NCBI RefSeq assembly: GCF_038593855.1
Contig: NZ_CP151996.1
Span: 1,612,001-1,676,000, forward strand
Length of the DNA: 64,000 nucleotides
Direction: 5' to 3'
DNA from: Lysinibacillus sp. FSL M8-0337
Lineage (GTDB): Bacteria; Bacillota; Bacilli; Bacillales_A; Planococcaceae
Each line of letters starts with the position of its first letter. Position 1 is the stretch's first letter. The translations under genes and the position numbers were made by a program. The notes under the pieces were generated by a model. It was not told where the DNA came from, searched no databases, and saw only the letters and a list, made by a program, of their open reading frames with translations. Below are positions 7,988 through 17,674 of the stretch, piece by piece.

Positions 7988-10031
7988 CTTTGTGAAACAA
8001 AATAGTCACAAAACACGGAAGGAAAACGGTGTGTATTTTGCATCGCTCATCATATCAATTGTGGCGTTTTATGTAATCTTGTCGTTAGGTGAGCAAGATG
8101 TGATGCTATATTTGAAGACGATTGAAAGTGATGCGGTAGAGCGATTGTTGTTATTAATTCCAGTGCTTTATGCAGTTTCATTAGTGTTCGTGTTCTTCCT
8201 CGTGTATTTTGCGAATCACTACCAGCTACAGCAACGCAGTCATGAGTTGGGCTTGTATTTAATGATGGGAATGAAGCAAAGTAAGCTGTTTCTCATGATT
8301 ATGGGCGAAACAATTTGGAATGGTATTGTGGCCCTGTGTATTGGCCTGCCAATTTCATTGTTTTTAACCGAGCTTATTAATTTAACGACATCACGTTTAG
8401 TTGGCATGGGGATTATAGGCCATACATTCCGTATTTCATGGACAGGCATTAGCTTGACGATTTGTGGCTTCTTCCTTGTGCAACTGCTAGCCATGCTTAT
8501 TTTAAGCTTTACGATGAGTCGCAAAGAGCCGATAGAATTACTTCATGAGGAAAAGGAAAAATCGCAAAGTACAATGACACCTAAATGGGGCGCCGTGAGC
8601 TTACTGTCTGGAGCGGCTTTATTACTCGGAACAATTTTGTTAAGCATCGCTTACAGCATGGCGATTTTATATTTACGAAATTTTGATTATCGCGTATTTG
8701 CGCTGATTTTGTTTGTTGGTGTGTGTGGGACATTTATTTTATTCCGTGGCTTAGGGAGTGTGATTGGTGTTTATGTGAAGCGAAAAGGCCGTTCTTCAAC
8801 AGGTTTGTCAATGTTTACGGCGAGACAGCTACAGGAAAATGTATTGTATCAATGGCGTTCACTAGCAATATCAACATTACTAATTTTAATGGCGATGGTT
8901 TGCTTCGCGTTTGGTACATCGACAGCGTTAACGAATAGCGCTGTAGCTAATCGAACGGTTGATTATACGTTTAATGGTAATAATGAAGATGACATTAAGC
9001 CTTTGATTAAATCCGATGAGCTAGCACCTTATGTTGATAGTTATTATAGGATGGCGTTACATAATTTCTACCCACCTGATGAGACTGTATTAAATTATCA
9101 TTTTGCATGGACCGGCTTAATAGAAACAGTATCGAGTCAAGACGATTCAGAGCCAAAAGAGATTTTATTAAACAACTTATCGATGCAGGATACGCCATAT
9201 TTTATTGCATTATCGAGCTATAATGCGATGCTTGAGGCAGCTGAAAAGAAGCCGATTCAGTTAGCTAGTAATGAGGTGGCTATGTATACAAGTGACGATA
9301 CAGGTGCTAGTTATGATATATTAAAAGATATATTAAAAAAGAGTCCGACTGTTGAAATAGCTGAAAATGAATACACATTATTGCCGAAGCTTTATTCGAA
9401 TCAGATTGTGGCGGATAGAGCCATTACGTTAATGTATTCATTAATTGTGCCGGATGCATTATTCGAGCAATATTTTGACGCTGATGATACTTGGCTTTGG
9501 AATATGACGTTAAAAGACGAGTTCATTGAAGAAAAAGGGCTTATGCAGGCGATGCTTGAAGTCGATCAAGTGCTTAATTCAACAGGCTTGCAATATGAGA
9601 GCTATCTTGCGAGCATGGGCAGACAGCTATTTTATACGGTAGCAGGGAGTTATACAACGTTTTATTTAGGTGTGATGTTTTTAATTATCGCCAATACGGT
9701 GCTAGGCTTAAACTTTTTAATGCAGCAAAGAAGCACGCGTAATCGCTATCAAACGTTAGCGATGCTCGGTGCAAATGTGGAAACAATTTGTACATCAGCA
9801 CGTAAGCAAATTTGGCTATACTTCTTCTTAGCTATTTCGGTTGCATTTGTTAGTGGAATTTTTGGCATTTGGTCTTTATTAACGGCTATGCCGGCAACTG
9901 TTTTCAGTCTTAAAAATGGTATTGTTATTGGTTTAGTGGTGCTATTATTTATTGTAATGGAAGTTGGCTATATTCGGATGATTCAACGAAAAAGTGATGT
10001 AGAAATTCGAAAGTTAAAAGAAATTGACTAG
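7977..10031 (+). CDS. ABC transporter permease, BceB type (FtsX domains)
   Basis: A 684-residue membrane protein with about ten hydrophobic helices and a large external domain between helices 7 and 8 (roughly residues 320-530), the hallmark of BceB permeases. FtsX-like regions flank it, with the HELGLYLMMGMKQSKLF segment near residue 90. I chose ATG 7977 because GGAGG stands just upstream; the frame is open to TTG 7959. It ends 10 bases before the response regulator start. It is expected to bind the target peptide or its lipid II-cycle complex on the cell surface and to signal to the kinase encoded at 10716. Confidence 0.9.
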   Translation: MFFDFVKQNSHKTRKENGVYFASLIISIVAFYVILSLGEQDVMLYLKTIESDAVERLLLLIPVLYAVSLVFVFFLVYFANHYQLQQRSHELGLYLMMGMKQSKLFLMIMGETIWNGIVALCIGLPISLFLTELINLTTSRLVGMGIIGHTFRISWTGISLTICGFFLVQLLAMLILSFTMSRKEPIELLHEEKEKSQSTMTPKWGAVSLLSGAALLLGTILLSIAYSMAILYLRNFDYRVFALILFVGVCGTFILFRGLGSVIGVYVKRKGRSSTGLSMFTARQLQENVLYQWRSLAISTLLILMAMVCFAFGTSTALTNSAVANRTVDYTFNGNNEDDIKPLIKSDELAPYVDSYYRMALHNFYPPDETVLNYHFAWTGLIETVSSQDDSEPKEILLNNLSMQDTPYFIALSSYNAMLEAAEKKPIQLASNEVAMYTSDDTGASYDILKDILKKSPTVEIAENEYTLLPKLYSNQIVADRAITLMYSLIVPDALFEQYFDADDTWLWNMTLKDEFIEEKGLMQAMLEVDQVLNSTGLQYESYLASMGRQLFYTVAGSYTTFYLGVMFLIIANTVLGLNFLMQQRSTRNRYQTLAMLGANVETICTSARKQIWLYFFLAISVAFVSGIFGIWSLLTAMPATVFSLKNGIVIGLVVLLFIVMEVGYIRMIQRKSDVEIRKLKEID

Positions 10032-10041
10032 AGGTGAGGGC

Positions 10042-10719
10042 ATGGTGAATATTGTCATTGTAGAGGATGACATTTTCCTACGCGAAGAATTACAAAATAT
10101 TTTACAAAAGGAGGGGTACTCTGTAGTGAGTATCTCTTCTTTTGATACACCTGTTGAAGAAATAATCGCTGCTAAGCCCGGATTAGTCTTGTTAGATTTA
10201 AATTTACCTAACTTATCGGGTTTTCAAATTTGTCGTACTTTAAAAATGAAAGGAATTGGTCCTATTCTAATTTTAACTGCTCGTAATCAGATGCGAGATG
10301 AGTTGCATGCATTAGAGTTAGGAGCCGATGACTTTTTAACAAAGCCCTGTCATCCGAAAAGACTTATTGCAAGAGTACAAAAGCTACAACAGCTATATGC
10401 CAAAATGCCGATGTTTTTAAATTGGGGAAATTTTCAACTAGATTTGAAGAGAAATGAATTATATATTGCTCACAATTCACTTTCATTATCTGAAAATGAA
10501 GGCGCCATTATGAAGCTTTTAATACAACATGCACCGGCAGTTGTGGAAAAGGAGCAGCTTTTCCATGAATTGTGGGGAAGTAGTGAATTTGTGGACGAAA
10601 ATATATTACAAGTAAACATGACTAGACTTCGTAAAACATTAGATAAAGTAGGGATGTCACATCATATTAAAACGGTCAGAGGCAGTGGCTATCAATTAAT
10701 AGGGAGTGAATCCCCATGA
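10042..10719 (+). CDS. OmpR-family response regulator, BceR type
   Basis: A 225-residue regulator with a receiver domain (acidic pair EDD at 8-10, phosphoacceptor Asp near 52 in LLDLNLP, Lys in TKPCHP) and a C-terminal winged helix (HELWGSSEFVDENILQVNMTRLRKTL). ATG 10042 follows GAGGTGAG; GTG 10045 is an alternative. Its stop overlaps the kinase ATG in an ATGA arrangement, so the two are translationally coupled. Inferred target: the operon's own promoter, where a matching inverted repeat lies at 7127-7143. Confidence 0.9.
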   Translation: MVNIVIVEDDIFLREELQNILQKEGYSVVSISSFDTPVEEIIAAKPGLVLLDLNLPNLSGFQICRTLKMKGIGPILILTARNQMRDELHALELGADDFLTKPCHPKRLIARVQKLQQLYAKMPMFLNWGNFQLDLKRNELYIAHNSLSLSENEGAIMKLLIQHAPAVVEKEQLFHELWGSSEFVDENILQVNMTRLRKTLDKVGMSHHIKTVRGSGYQLIGSESP

Positions 10720-11738
10720 GGCCATTAGATTTCATTGATATTTTACAGCAATCGCGTCAGTGGATGTTACTTCTATGTGTAAATAGCGGTTTTTTTATTT
10801 TTTTAGCGTGGGTCGCGTATCCAGAGACATTTAAACTATTAGTTTTGACGATGCTCATGTTTACTTTTGTAACCATTTTGATCGGTGTGCTTTTTACATG
10901 GAAAAAACAACGAAAGCTAAGAGACACGTTCTATCAATTTTTAAGAGAGCCCTCCGCTGAGCATGAGGCTAAGTTGCTACAAGTTTTAGGGGACGCACAT
11001 ACGGAACCACTGCATGATTTGGCAAATCAATTACGTCATCTATATGATGAATTGCAAGAGGCAAAGTACCAGTCATTAGAATATGAAACCTTTATCGAAA
11101 GCTGGGTGCATGAAATTAAAACACCACTTTCGTTACTTCAGTTTGTAATACAAAATAGGAAAGGCGAAATGTCCCCGTTGGTTTATCAACGGCTAAATTA
11201 TGCAAACATCACGATTCATAATCACGTAGAAAGCATATTATTTTATGCAAAGCTACAAGCTGTACATGTTGACTATAGCTTGAAAAAGGTCTCTATTGAG
11301 GAATGCTTTGAAGATGTATTAATAGAGCTACAATCGTTATTGGAAGAGCAGCATGTAAGTGTCTATACGGAGATAAAGGATGTACCCATTGTATCTGATG
11401 AAAGAGCGCTACATTTTATTTTGATACAGCTACTTGTAAATGCAATTAAATATCGAAACGTAGATAGTGAGAGTTTGATTTGGCTAGAAACAGGCATTGA
11501 ACATGCTAAAGACAGCTATTACGTTAAAGTAGCTGATAATGGAGTAGGCGTCTTGCAATCAGATTTGCCATTTATATTTGATAAAGGATTTACAGGAGAT
11601 ACGAGCAAGCAAAAGCAATCTACAGGGATGGGATTGTTTTTAGTGAAAAAATTATGTGACGATTTGCAAGTTGAAATTGAGGTTGAGTCAAAATATAAGC
11701 GTGGTTTTACCATTCAATTGCTGTTTCCAAAGGTTTAA
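10716..11738 (+). CDS. Intramembrane-sensing histidine kinase, BceS type
   Basis: A 340-residue kinase with two closely spaced N-terminal membrane helices (about residues 17-60) and almost no external loop, as in BceS kinases that take their signal from the partner permease. The H-box is ESWVHEIKTPLSLLQF. The ATPase domain shows the N-box QLLVNAIKYR, G1 VADNGVG, and G2 STGMGLFLVKKL. The start overlaps the response regulator stop (ATGA). It is the last gene of the Bce-type operon beginning at 7205. Confidence 0.9.
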   Translation: MRPLDFIDILQQSRQWMLLLCVNSGFFIFLAWVAYPETFKLLVLTMLMFTFVTILIGVLFTWKKQRKLRDTFYQFLREPSAEHEAKLLQVLGDAHTEPLHDLANQLRHLYDELQEAKYQSLEYETFIESWVHEIKTPLSLLQFVIQNRKGEMSPLVYQRLNYANITIHNHVESILFYAKLQAVHVDYSLKKVSIEECFEDVLIELQSLLEEQHVSVYTEIKDVPIVSDERALHFILIQLLVNAIKYRNVDSESLIWLETGIEHAKDSYYVKVADNGVGVLQSDLPFIFDKGFTGDTSKQKQSTGMGLFLVKKLCDDLQVEIEVESKYKRGFTIQLLFPKV

Positions 11739-11856
11739 ATTGTGCCTCTGAAAAGGTAATAATAACATATCTTAAAAAAATATTATTCAACACTATGGCC
11801 GAATTGCGGAACAAGAACAATTTTGTATAGCAACCTCTGTTCCAAGCTTTGTTGTA

Positions 11857-12105
11857 TTATGAACAACACGAAACAGCTTTATTGATATCTTTTTCACTTA
11901 CATACACGGAACCTTCAGTATCTATTATATATTCTATATCATTTTCTTTTAATTGTTCTAATAACGATTTTCGTAACGCGTCTGATAAATTTTCTTTTTT
12001 AGCAAAAGAAACGTATGTCCCCTTAGAACGATTCTCATTACTACATCCACTCAATATACTCAAACATAAGACGATAGATAGCAAACACTTGCATTTCAAT
12101 TTCAC
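11857..12105 (-). CDS. Small lipoprotein of unknown function
   Basis: An 82-residue protein starting with GTG 12105 behind AGGGGG. A short charged start, a hydrophobic segment and the lipobox LSGC near residues 18-21 predict a lipid-anchored cell-surface protein. The rest has a predicted alpha-beta pattern (SLLEQLKENDIEYIIDTEGSVYV) and ends in a Cys-Cys-Ser. Small lipoproteins of this shape are common in Bacillaceae; I do not recognise a named family. It stands alone, facing away from the ABC-2 operon downstream. Confidence 0.7.
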   Translation of the reverse strand: MKLKCKCLLSIVLCLSILSGCSNENRSKGTYVSFAKKENLSDALRKSLLEQLKENDIEYIIDTEGSVYVSEKDINKAVSCCS

Positions 12106-12602
12106 GAATTTACCCCCTAAAGTGGAAAATCAGTATATACCTTTAAGTAATAAAAGTAGAAGGTGAACCTTACTAATAAAGTTCATTTCACAAAAAACCT
12201 AGGATAGTCACTGTGATCTGACTTTTTTTATGATTTTAGAGAACAAGCTTCTAGGCTAAACAGTAAGCTTACTTCAACAGCACCCCTATATAAAGAGCTA
12301 TCTCGTGATCTCTACCTAACTAAATACTTAAAATTAGTAGTTGTAATTTTTATTTTACCTCAACCTCGAAAACAAAAGTCTTTTTTTCATTTTAACACCC
12401 CTTTTTATATAGATTCCATTTAGAATGTTCCAAATTGTAATTTACAAAAATACTAATGTATGTATATATAAAGTAAAAAGAAGAATATAGGGAGTTGAGA
12501 AATAGCGTTGTTGCCTGTGAGCTGACTGACGAATAAGACAGTAATCCAATCCTATTAGTCATTTTGCGAAGCTGTTTAAGGAGAAAAAGGGAGGTATTAT
12601 CA
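12106..12602. other. Intergenic region holding the ABC-2 operon promoter
   Basis: About 500 AT-rich bases between two divergent units. A small hairpin (AGTCA/TGACT arms) followed by a T run lies near 12206-12232. A promoter candidate is listed separately. I see no coding sequence. Confidence 0.4.
12441..12470 (+). promoter_or_regulatory. Candidate sigma-A promoter of ABC-2 operon
   Basis: TTTACA (12441-12446) is followed after 17 bases by an ATATAT/TATATA -10 region. It is the best match upstream of the ABC gene at 12603, though it leaves a leader of about 130 bases. Confidence 0.35.
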
Positions 12603-13487
12603 ATGAACGTAATAGAAATTAAAAATCTAACGAAGACTTACGGCAAAGCAAGGGGCATATCTGATGTTAGTTTTAACGTTGAACAGGGTGAAATTTTTGG
12701 GTTTATTGGGCCTAATGGTGCTGGGAAGTCGACAACAATTCGCACATTATTATCACTCATTTACCCAACGAGCGGCAGTGCCACGATTTTTGGGAAGGAC
12801 TGCATTCAATTTGCTCCCGAAATAAAAAAGGAAATCGGTTATTTACCATCTGAAATCTTTTACTATGACAATATGAAAGTAAAGGACCTATTAAAATACT
12901 CAGCTAGCTTTTATAAAAAAGATTGCAGCAAGAGAATTAAAGAGTTAGCAAAAATGATGGACTTGGATCTGAATAAAAAAATTGATGACTTATCTTTGGG
13001 AAATAAGAAGAAGGTCGGGATTGTTCAAGGGCTGCTCCATGAGCCAAAACTCATTATTTTGGATGAACCGACAAGCGGGCTAGACCCATTAATGCAACAA
13101 AAATTCTTTGAACTATTAGAGGAAGAGAATAAAAAAGGTGCTACGATCTTATTTTCGTCGCACATCCTTAGTGAGGTCCAAAGATTATGTAATCGTGTTG
13201 CCATCATTAAAGAAGGTAAAATCGTAACCGTAGAAAAGATTAGTACGTTACAAGAGAATAACTATAAAAAATTTAAAATTGAGACGAATTCACCCCTAGA
13301 CAAAGATTACTTCCAAATCGAGGGGGTCAATAAATTAAATGTTCACAATAACGTAACTAGTTTTTTATTCAAAGGTAATATTAATACGGTGATGAAAAAA
13401 ATCGCTGAAATTGAAATTGCAAATTTGTGGATTGAAGAACCAGACCTTGAGGAGATCTTTATACATTATTACGAGAAGGAGGTCTAA
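12603..13487 (+). CDS. ABC-2 type transporter ATPase
   Basis: A 294-residue ATPase: Walker A GPNGAGKST near residue 39, the signature LSLGNKKKVGIVQGLL, Walker B LIILDEPTSGLD, and the H-loop FSSHILSEV. The LSLGNKKK form and the C-terminal ~75-residue extension are typical of ATPases paired with ABC-2 permeases that export drugs, lantibiotics or lipids. ATG 12603 was chosen because GGGAGG lies 8 bases upstream. Two permease genes follow directly (5 and 45 bases apart), so it is the first gene of a three-gene operon. Confidence 0.92.
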   Translation: MNVIEIKNLTKTYGKARGISDVSFNVEQGEIFGFIGPNGAGKSTTIRTLLSLIYPTSGSATIFGKDCIQFAPEIKKEIGYLPSEIFYYDNMKVKDLLKYSASFYKKDCSKRIKELAKMMDLDLNKKIDDLSLGNKKKVGIVQGLLHEPKLIILDEPTSGLDPLMQQKFFELLEEENKKGATILFSSHILSEVQRLCNRVAIIKEGKIVTVEKISTLQENNYKKFKIETNSPLDKDYFQIEGVNKLNVHNNVTSFLFKGNINTVMKKIAEIEIANLWIEEPDLEEIFIHYYEKEV

Positions 13488-13492
13488 AAACT

Positions 13493-14290
13493 ATGAATAT
13501 CTTTATGCATGAATTGAAGGTTTATCGAAAGTCTACCATCATATGGTCGCTATCGTTAATAGCCATCATTATTATTTTTATGTCAATGTATTCTTCATTT
13601 GCTGAAGATGCAAAGGGCTTTATGAAAATAGTAGAAAACTATCCAGAGGCAATCAGAAATGCAATCGGGTTTAATCAAGAAAATTTCTTTACTATTTTAG
13701 GATTCTATAGCTTCCCATTATCGTTTATTACTCTGTGCGCAGCAATCCAGGCGATGAATCTCGGCACTTCTATTGTCAGTAAGGAAGTCCGTGATAAAAC
13801 AGCGGACTTTTTACTAACAAAGCCTGTTACCCGTACAAAAATCTTGACAGCTAAATTATTCGCAGCGCTAGTTTCGATTGTCATCACGAATATCTTTTAT
13901 TTCGCTGCAGCTAGCTTTGTGGCATTACAAGTCAAGACAGATGATTTTAGCTTAAAAATTTTCTTTCTGCTTTCACTTACAATATTCTTTATTCAGCTGA
14001 TATTTCTATCCTTAGGAATAATCATTTCCGTTATTGTCCAAAAGATTAAATCCATGCTGACCGTCTCGCTAGCTACCGTCTTTGCTTTCTACTTTGTCGG
14101 AATGTTCAGTGATACGACTGGTGATGAAGTGAAACGTTATTTTTCGCCGTTTAAATACTTCGACACCGCCTATATCATGAAACACTCCAGCTATGAAACA
14201 ACATTTTTAATTGCTGGTGCAGTTATTATTATTCTTGCAATTGCAGCTAGTTATGTTGTCTATAGTAAGAAGGATATCCATGCGGTTTAA
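13493..14290 (+). CDS. ABC-2 type permease (first copy)
   Basis: A 265-residue membrane protein with six hydrophobic helices and the motif SKEVRDKTADFLLTKPVTRTKILTAKL around residues 95-122, which is characteristic of ABC-2 permease subunits. It follows the ATPase gene with GGAGG in the 5-base gap region. It is paralogous to the next gene: the SKEVRDKTADFLLTKPV and AKEERDKTSEFLFVKPV segments align at the same position, and both proteins have 265 residues. The two probably form a heterodimeric pore. Confidence 0.9.
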   Translation: MNIFMHELKVYRKSTIIWSLSLIAIIIIFMSMYSSFAEDAKGFMKIVENYPEAIRNAIGFNQENFFTILGFYSFPLSFITLCAAIQAMNLGTSIVSKEVRDKTADFLLTKPVTRTKILTAKLFAALVSIVITNIFYFAAASFVALQVKTDDFSLKIFFLLSLTIFFIQLIFLSLGIIISVIVQKIKSMLTVSLATVFAFYFVGMFSDTTGDEVKRYFSPFKYFDTAYIMKHSSYETTFLIAGAVIIILAIAASYVVYSKKDIHAV

Positions 14291-14335
14291 GAATGTTAGC
14301 TTTGCTTGTAGGAAGCGAAATGGAGGGGTTCGGTA

Positions 14336-15133
14336 ATGAATATATTTTTAAAAGAATTGAAGTCTCATCGAAAATCACTCATATTTTGGAGCATCGGTGT
14401 TTTCCTTATGGTGGCATCAGGAATGACTAAATATGAAGCGTATTCGTCATCGGGCCAATCGATAAATAAATTGATGGCAGATATGCCAAAATCGTTACGG
14501 GCTGTATTTGGTTTCAATGATTTGGATTTAACGAAAGCTAGCGGCTACTATGGTATGCTTTTTCTCTATTTAGTATTAATGGCAACCATTCATGCAGTCA
14601 TGCTCGGAGCGACCATTATTGCCAAAGAAGAGCGGGATAAAACATCTGAGTTTTTATTCGTTAAACCAGTATCTAGAAGTAAAGTAATTACAGCAAAGCT
14701 ATTAGCTGCTTTTATAAATATTGTAATATTCAATCTCGCAACATTCGTTTCGTCCATTATTCTTTTAGGGAAATACAGCGATGGTGAAGCGGTTAATGGT
14801 GAAATTGCAATCTTAATGGTAGCAATGTTCATTTTGCAGGTTTTGTTTATGGTTATTGGCAGTGCAATTGCTGCTGTAAAGAAGAAACCAAAAACGGCTG
14901 TATCAGTAGCTACTGGAATCCTCTTACTTATGTATATGTTATCAATCATTATTGATTTAAATGAGAATATAAACGGCATAAAATATTTTACACCATTTAA
15001 ATATTTTGAAGCGAAAAATGTAATGTATGGCGGTGGTTTAGACGTAAGCTTTGTCGTAATTTCCCTAATATTGATTCTATCATTTTTGGTCGTAACCTAT
15101 GTTTATTATAAAAAAAGAGATTTGAATGTTTAG
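14336..15133 (+). CDS. ABC-2 type permease (second copy)
   Basis: A second 265-residue permease, similar throughout to the preceding gene (EERDKTSEFLFVKPVSRSKVITAKLLAA near residues 97-124; FTPFKYFEAKNVM near residue 220). ATG 14336 follows GGAGGGG. It is the last gene of the operon and is followed by a strong terminator. The tandem pair most likely arose by duplication and now encodes two halves of one exporter. Confidence 0.9.
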   Translation: MNIFLKELKSHRKSLIFWSIGVFLMVASGMTKYEAYSSSGQSINKLMADMPKSLRAVFGFNDLDLTKASGYYGMLFLYLVLMATIHAVMLGATIIAKEERDKTSEFLFVKPVSRSKVITAKLLAAFINIVIFNLATFVSSIILLGKYSDGEAVNGEIAILMVAMFILQVLFMVIGSAIAAVKKKPKTAVSVATGILLLMYMLSIIIDLNENINGIKYFTPFKYFEAKNVMYGGGLDVSFVVISLILILSFLVVTYVYYKKRDLNV

Positions 15134-15220
15134 TAAAAAGACCGTTGCAAAACTAAACCTATACTATCTATGCCTTAGTTCAATAAGACTTATTTAATTC
15201 ATACGTTAGTTAGAAAAATT

Positions 15221-15260
15221 AACGCCATTTTGATTCAGCCATTTTCAAAATGGCGTTTTT
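15221..15260 (+). terminator. Terminator of ABC-2 operon
   Basis: Perfect 12-base stem (AACGCCATTTTG with CAAAATGGCGTT), loop of about 13 bases, followed by a T run, 88 bases after the last permease stop. Confidence 0.85.
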
Positions 15261-15466
15261 GCATTCGCCCCATAAAGGATGAAGGAATTTAGTAAACCAA
15301 TCTTTATTGTAAAGCTGCAATTAATGGATACTTGTAGGCAATTTAAACTTGAAGCACGCCGTATAAGTGCCATAACCTCATAAATCTCTGTAGAATTTAA
15401 GTTACAAGTTAGTTGAATTAGAAAAGTGGATCTACCACAATCACAACATTTTCATGAATATTATTT

Positions 15467-15721
15467 TTATGGTTCACTAATTCCTACTGCAAGCAACAGA
15501 AAATAAACAAATACTAACACGGCACCATTTAACAAGATTCCTGTAATAATAAACCACAGTTTTTTAGATAAGATAGCAAAGATAATGCCTAGTACAGAAA
15601 GCACTGTAAACACATTTATACCCAAAGTTAAGTTAGCGTTAGGTCCTCTGATGATAAAGAAAAAAATGATGCTTATTGCTACTGTCAAAACTGATAAAAC
15701 GCCTAATATATTTTTGTTCAA
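15467..15721 (-). CDS. Small three-helix membrane protein, unknown
   Basis: An 84-residue hydrophobic protein with three predicted membrane segments (roughly residues 4-25, 33-50 and 55-78). It starts with TTG 15721 behind a strong GGGGGG site. No family is recognised. It has no close neighbour on the same strand. Small proteins like this are common in Bacillus-group genomes. Confidence 0.65.
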   Translation of the reverse strand: MNKNILGVLSVLTVAISIIFFFIIRGPNANLTLGINVFTVLSVLGIIFAILSKKLWFIITGILLNGAVLVFVYFLLLAVGISEP

Positions 15722-16136
15722 AAATGTAACCCCCCTTTAAATCAATAAGCTTATTAACCAAGCTGGCTCGTGTGCGGAGCAACTTAATGCATAGTATTCA
15801 AATTACTTTATGAATTAAACGACTTTATTGTCACGAAACACTTTAAGTGTAACAATAATTACAAATTATACTGAATATTGGTTTAGTTTGCACGTATCGT
15901 TGTGAATCTGCATTTTTCAGACGCTACCCCAGTATCAACTTGAAGTACAAACCACTATAATACCAGTTTGATAAGAGTACTAGATGCGAGGGAAGGAGAA
16001 TTGAGGTGACCCAAGAAGGTCTCACATCTCTATTTTAAGTGGTAAGCATTGTGACAAGAAGGGTTCGCTAGAAGTTGAGAAGTAAGAGCAAGGAGATAGT
16101 AGTGAGTAAGCTTACCAGACAAGCTATCATTCTAAA
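15722..16136. other. Gene-free stretch
   Basis: About 415 bases between two minus-strand genes. I see no open frame with a ribosome site and no clear hairpin. A promoter for the gene ending at 15467 should lie at its left end. Confidence 0.4.
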
Positions 16137-17036
16137 CTAGCGAAAATTTTCTTGTAGCAACTTACAGCACTCAAGTTCAAATATTTCTTTTTTTACTTTG
16201 TACCATTTTTTTATACTATTTTTCTTGTTTTTATATTCGCCACCACTTAATACATATACAAATTCTCCATGCTCAAATAGGATAACTTGCCAGCCTTGAT
16301 CAATGTCACTAAAAGGCTTATCGATTGAAATATTTGCTCTGCTCAAAAAATAAAGAAATGAAGAAAAGCCCCAAAAATTGTTCAGTATTTCATTTCTACC
16401 GGCACTATAAAAATACAAAAAATCGAAGTTTTTCTTCCCCACTAAAATCTCAAAATCTTCTACAATTGGGAAAGATGCCAAATTCAGCTTATGTAAATTA
16501 TGACTATATATTTTTTTTAACCGTTTCCCATTATTAATATGTGCTTCTTGATTGACGTTTCTAATATTCAATTCCCCACTCGTTGTTCCAATGACGATAT
16601 TTTTTTGCCAGTATCGCTTCAATAGTTTTAGCCATTGTTTCAAATATGCTTTTCTCGGTGTTTTATACCATGTATGTATGTCTTTATTATGGCCCTGCAA
16701 AATATAAACGAAGTCATTTTCTTCGAATATCCTTACTTGCCAGCTTTTTTCTCGATCAATATACGGCGCTGTGCGAGTTCCTAATGGGATATCCTCTTCA
16801 TCCCATTCTTCCAATACATAATATCGAGGAAAAGTCGTTAGTTGTTCCTTTCTTTTCGCACTATAAAATGAAATCAGGTTAGCATCTGTTACTAGTACTT
16901 CAAAATCTTTCACAATTGGAAACGACGTTAAATCTAACTGTTGCACATCACTTGCGTGTAATGTTTTATTAGCATTTACATGCGATTTATTCTTTTTTAA
17001 TTTAAATTTACCACTTTTTGTTCCAACAACTTTCAC
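16137..17036 (-). CDS. Unknown protein built of two duplicated ~140-residue units
   Basis: A 299-residue cytoplasmic-looking protein (no signal or membrane segment). GTG 17036 was chosen because AAAGGTGG lies 6 bases upstream; the frame is open to 17054. The two halves repeat the same order: LDLTSFPIVKDFEVLV...FYSAKRKEQL...SWQVRIFEENDFVYILQG...WYK in the first, and LNLASFPIVEDFEILV...FYSAGRNEIL...GWQVILFEHGEFVYVLSG...WYKV in the second. The family is not one I can name. Single or tandem small domains of this sort are often immunity proteins or phage-related. Two more small unknown genes follow upstream on the same strand. Function is open. Confidence 0.75.
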   Translation of the reverse strand: MKVVGTKSGKFKLKKNKSHVNANKTLHASDVQQLDLTSFPIVKDFEVLVTDANLISFYSAKRKEQLTTFPRYYVLEEWDEEDIPLGTRTAPYIDREKSWQVRIFEENDFVYILQGHNKDIHTWYKTPRKAYLKQWLKLLKRYWQKNIVIGTTSGELNIRNVNQEAHINNGKRLKKIYSHNLHKLNLASFPIVEDFEILVGKKNFDFLYFYSAGRNEILNNFWGFSSFLYFLSRANISIDKPFSDIDQGWQVILFEHGEFVYVLSGGEYKNKKNSIKKWYKVKKEIFELECCKLLQENFR

Positions 17037-17198
17037 TAGATATCCACCTTTCACACGTGACTATAAATATTCTTCCTTTTATATAAAAGTTACGCTACCA
17101 TTAAGATCATTCGAAAAACAGGTATATTGATTATCCATATTTTACATTGGGAACATATTCAAATTATTTCCATCATTGTGTTCCACAATTGCACTTTT

Positions 17199-17393
17199 TT
17201 ATTTAATCAATGTTGCGACATCGTTTTCTATTTCAAAAACTAAAAAATCATTATCTTCCTCTACAACTTCTTTTTCATATCTAAACTCTTTATCAATCAG
17301 CATTTCAAAATAATTTGTTTCAACATTAAGTTCAAAAACTGGACAGTGGTCAAATCTGACATCGCCAACAAATATTGCTCTAATTTTTTTCAT
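17199..17393 (-). CDS. Small acidic protein, unknown
   Basis: A 64-residue protein with ATG 17393 behind GAGGGAGAG. It has an alternating beta-like pattern and an acidic C-terminal half (KEVVEEDNDFLVFEIENDVATLI). No signal peptide. No family recognised. It sits between the duplicated-unit protein and the DUF6980 gene on the same strand, 162 bases from the former, and may belong to the same group of accessory genes. Confidence 0.6.
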   Translation of the reverse strand: MKKIRAIFVGDVRFDHCPVFELNVETNYFEMLIDKEFRYEKEVVEEDNDFLVFEIENDVATLIK

Positions 17394-17476
17394 TTATAAC
17401 TCTCCCTCAATACAATTTCAGTATCTGATTCTACTATTCATGTATTCAATAAACACATGCAGCAAGGAACAACGAA

Positions 17477-17674
17477 CTATAATTTAGAACCACACCATGG
17501 ACAGAATTCAATTTCTATACTTGAAGAACCACCATCATGAATGATTAAACCGTATGTATTATCTTTATCCGAAAAAATGATTATTTTGTCAGGACATGCA
17601 AACGGATTGATATGCATGTCACATTTGAAATTTGCATGGTAATCCATATACTCACAACAATGTTGTTTCTCCAT
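17477..17674 (-). CDS. DUF6980-type cysteine-rich small protein
   Basis: A 65-residue protein starting at ATG 17674 behind AGAGGTTG. It begins with HCCEYMDYH, continues with a Cys/His pair near residues 18-21 and CPDK, has the block YGLIIHDGGSSSIEIEFCPWCG, and ends in a CPWCGSKL knuckle. The Cys pairs suggest zinc binding. This layout matches the small family annotated as DUF6980, whose role is unknown. Its first 23 bases overlap the end of a short upstream frame (17652-17837), which would couple their translation. Confidence 0.7.
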   Translation of the reverse strand: MEKQHCCEYMDYHANFKCDMHINPFACPDKIIIFSDKDNTYGLIIHDGGSSSIEIEFCPWCGSKL

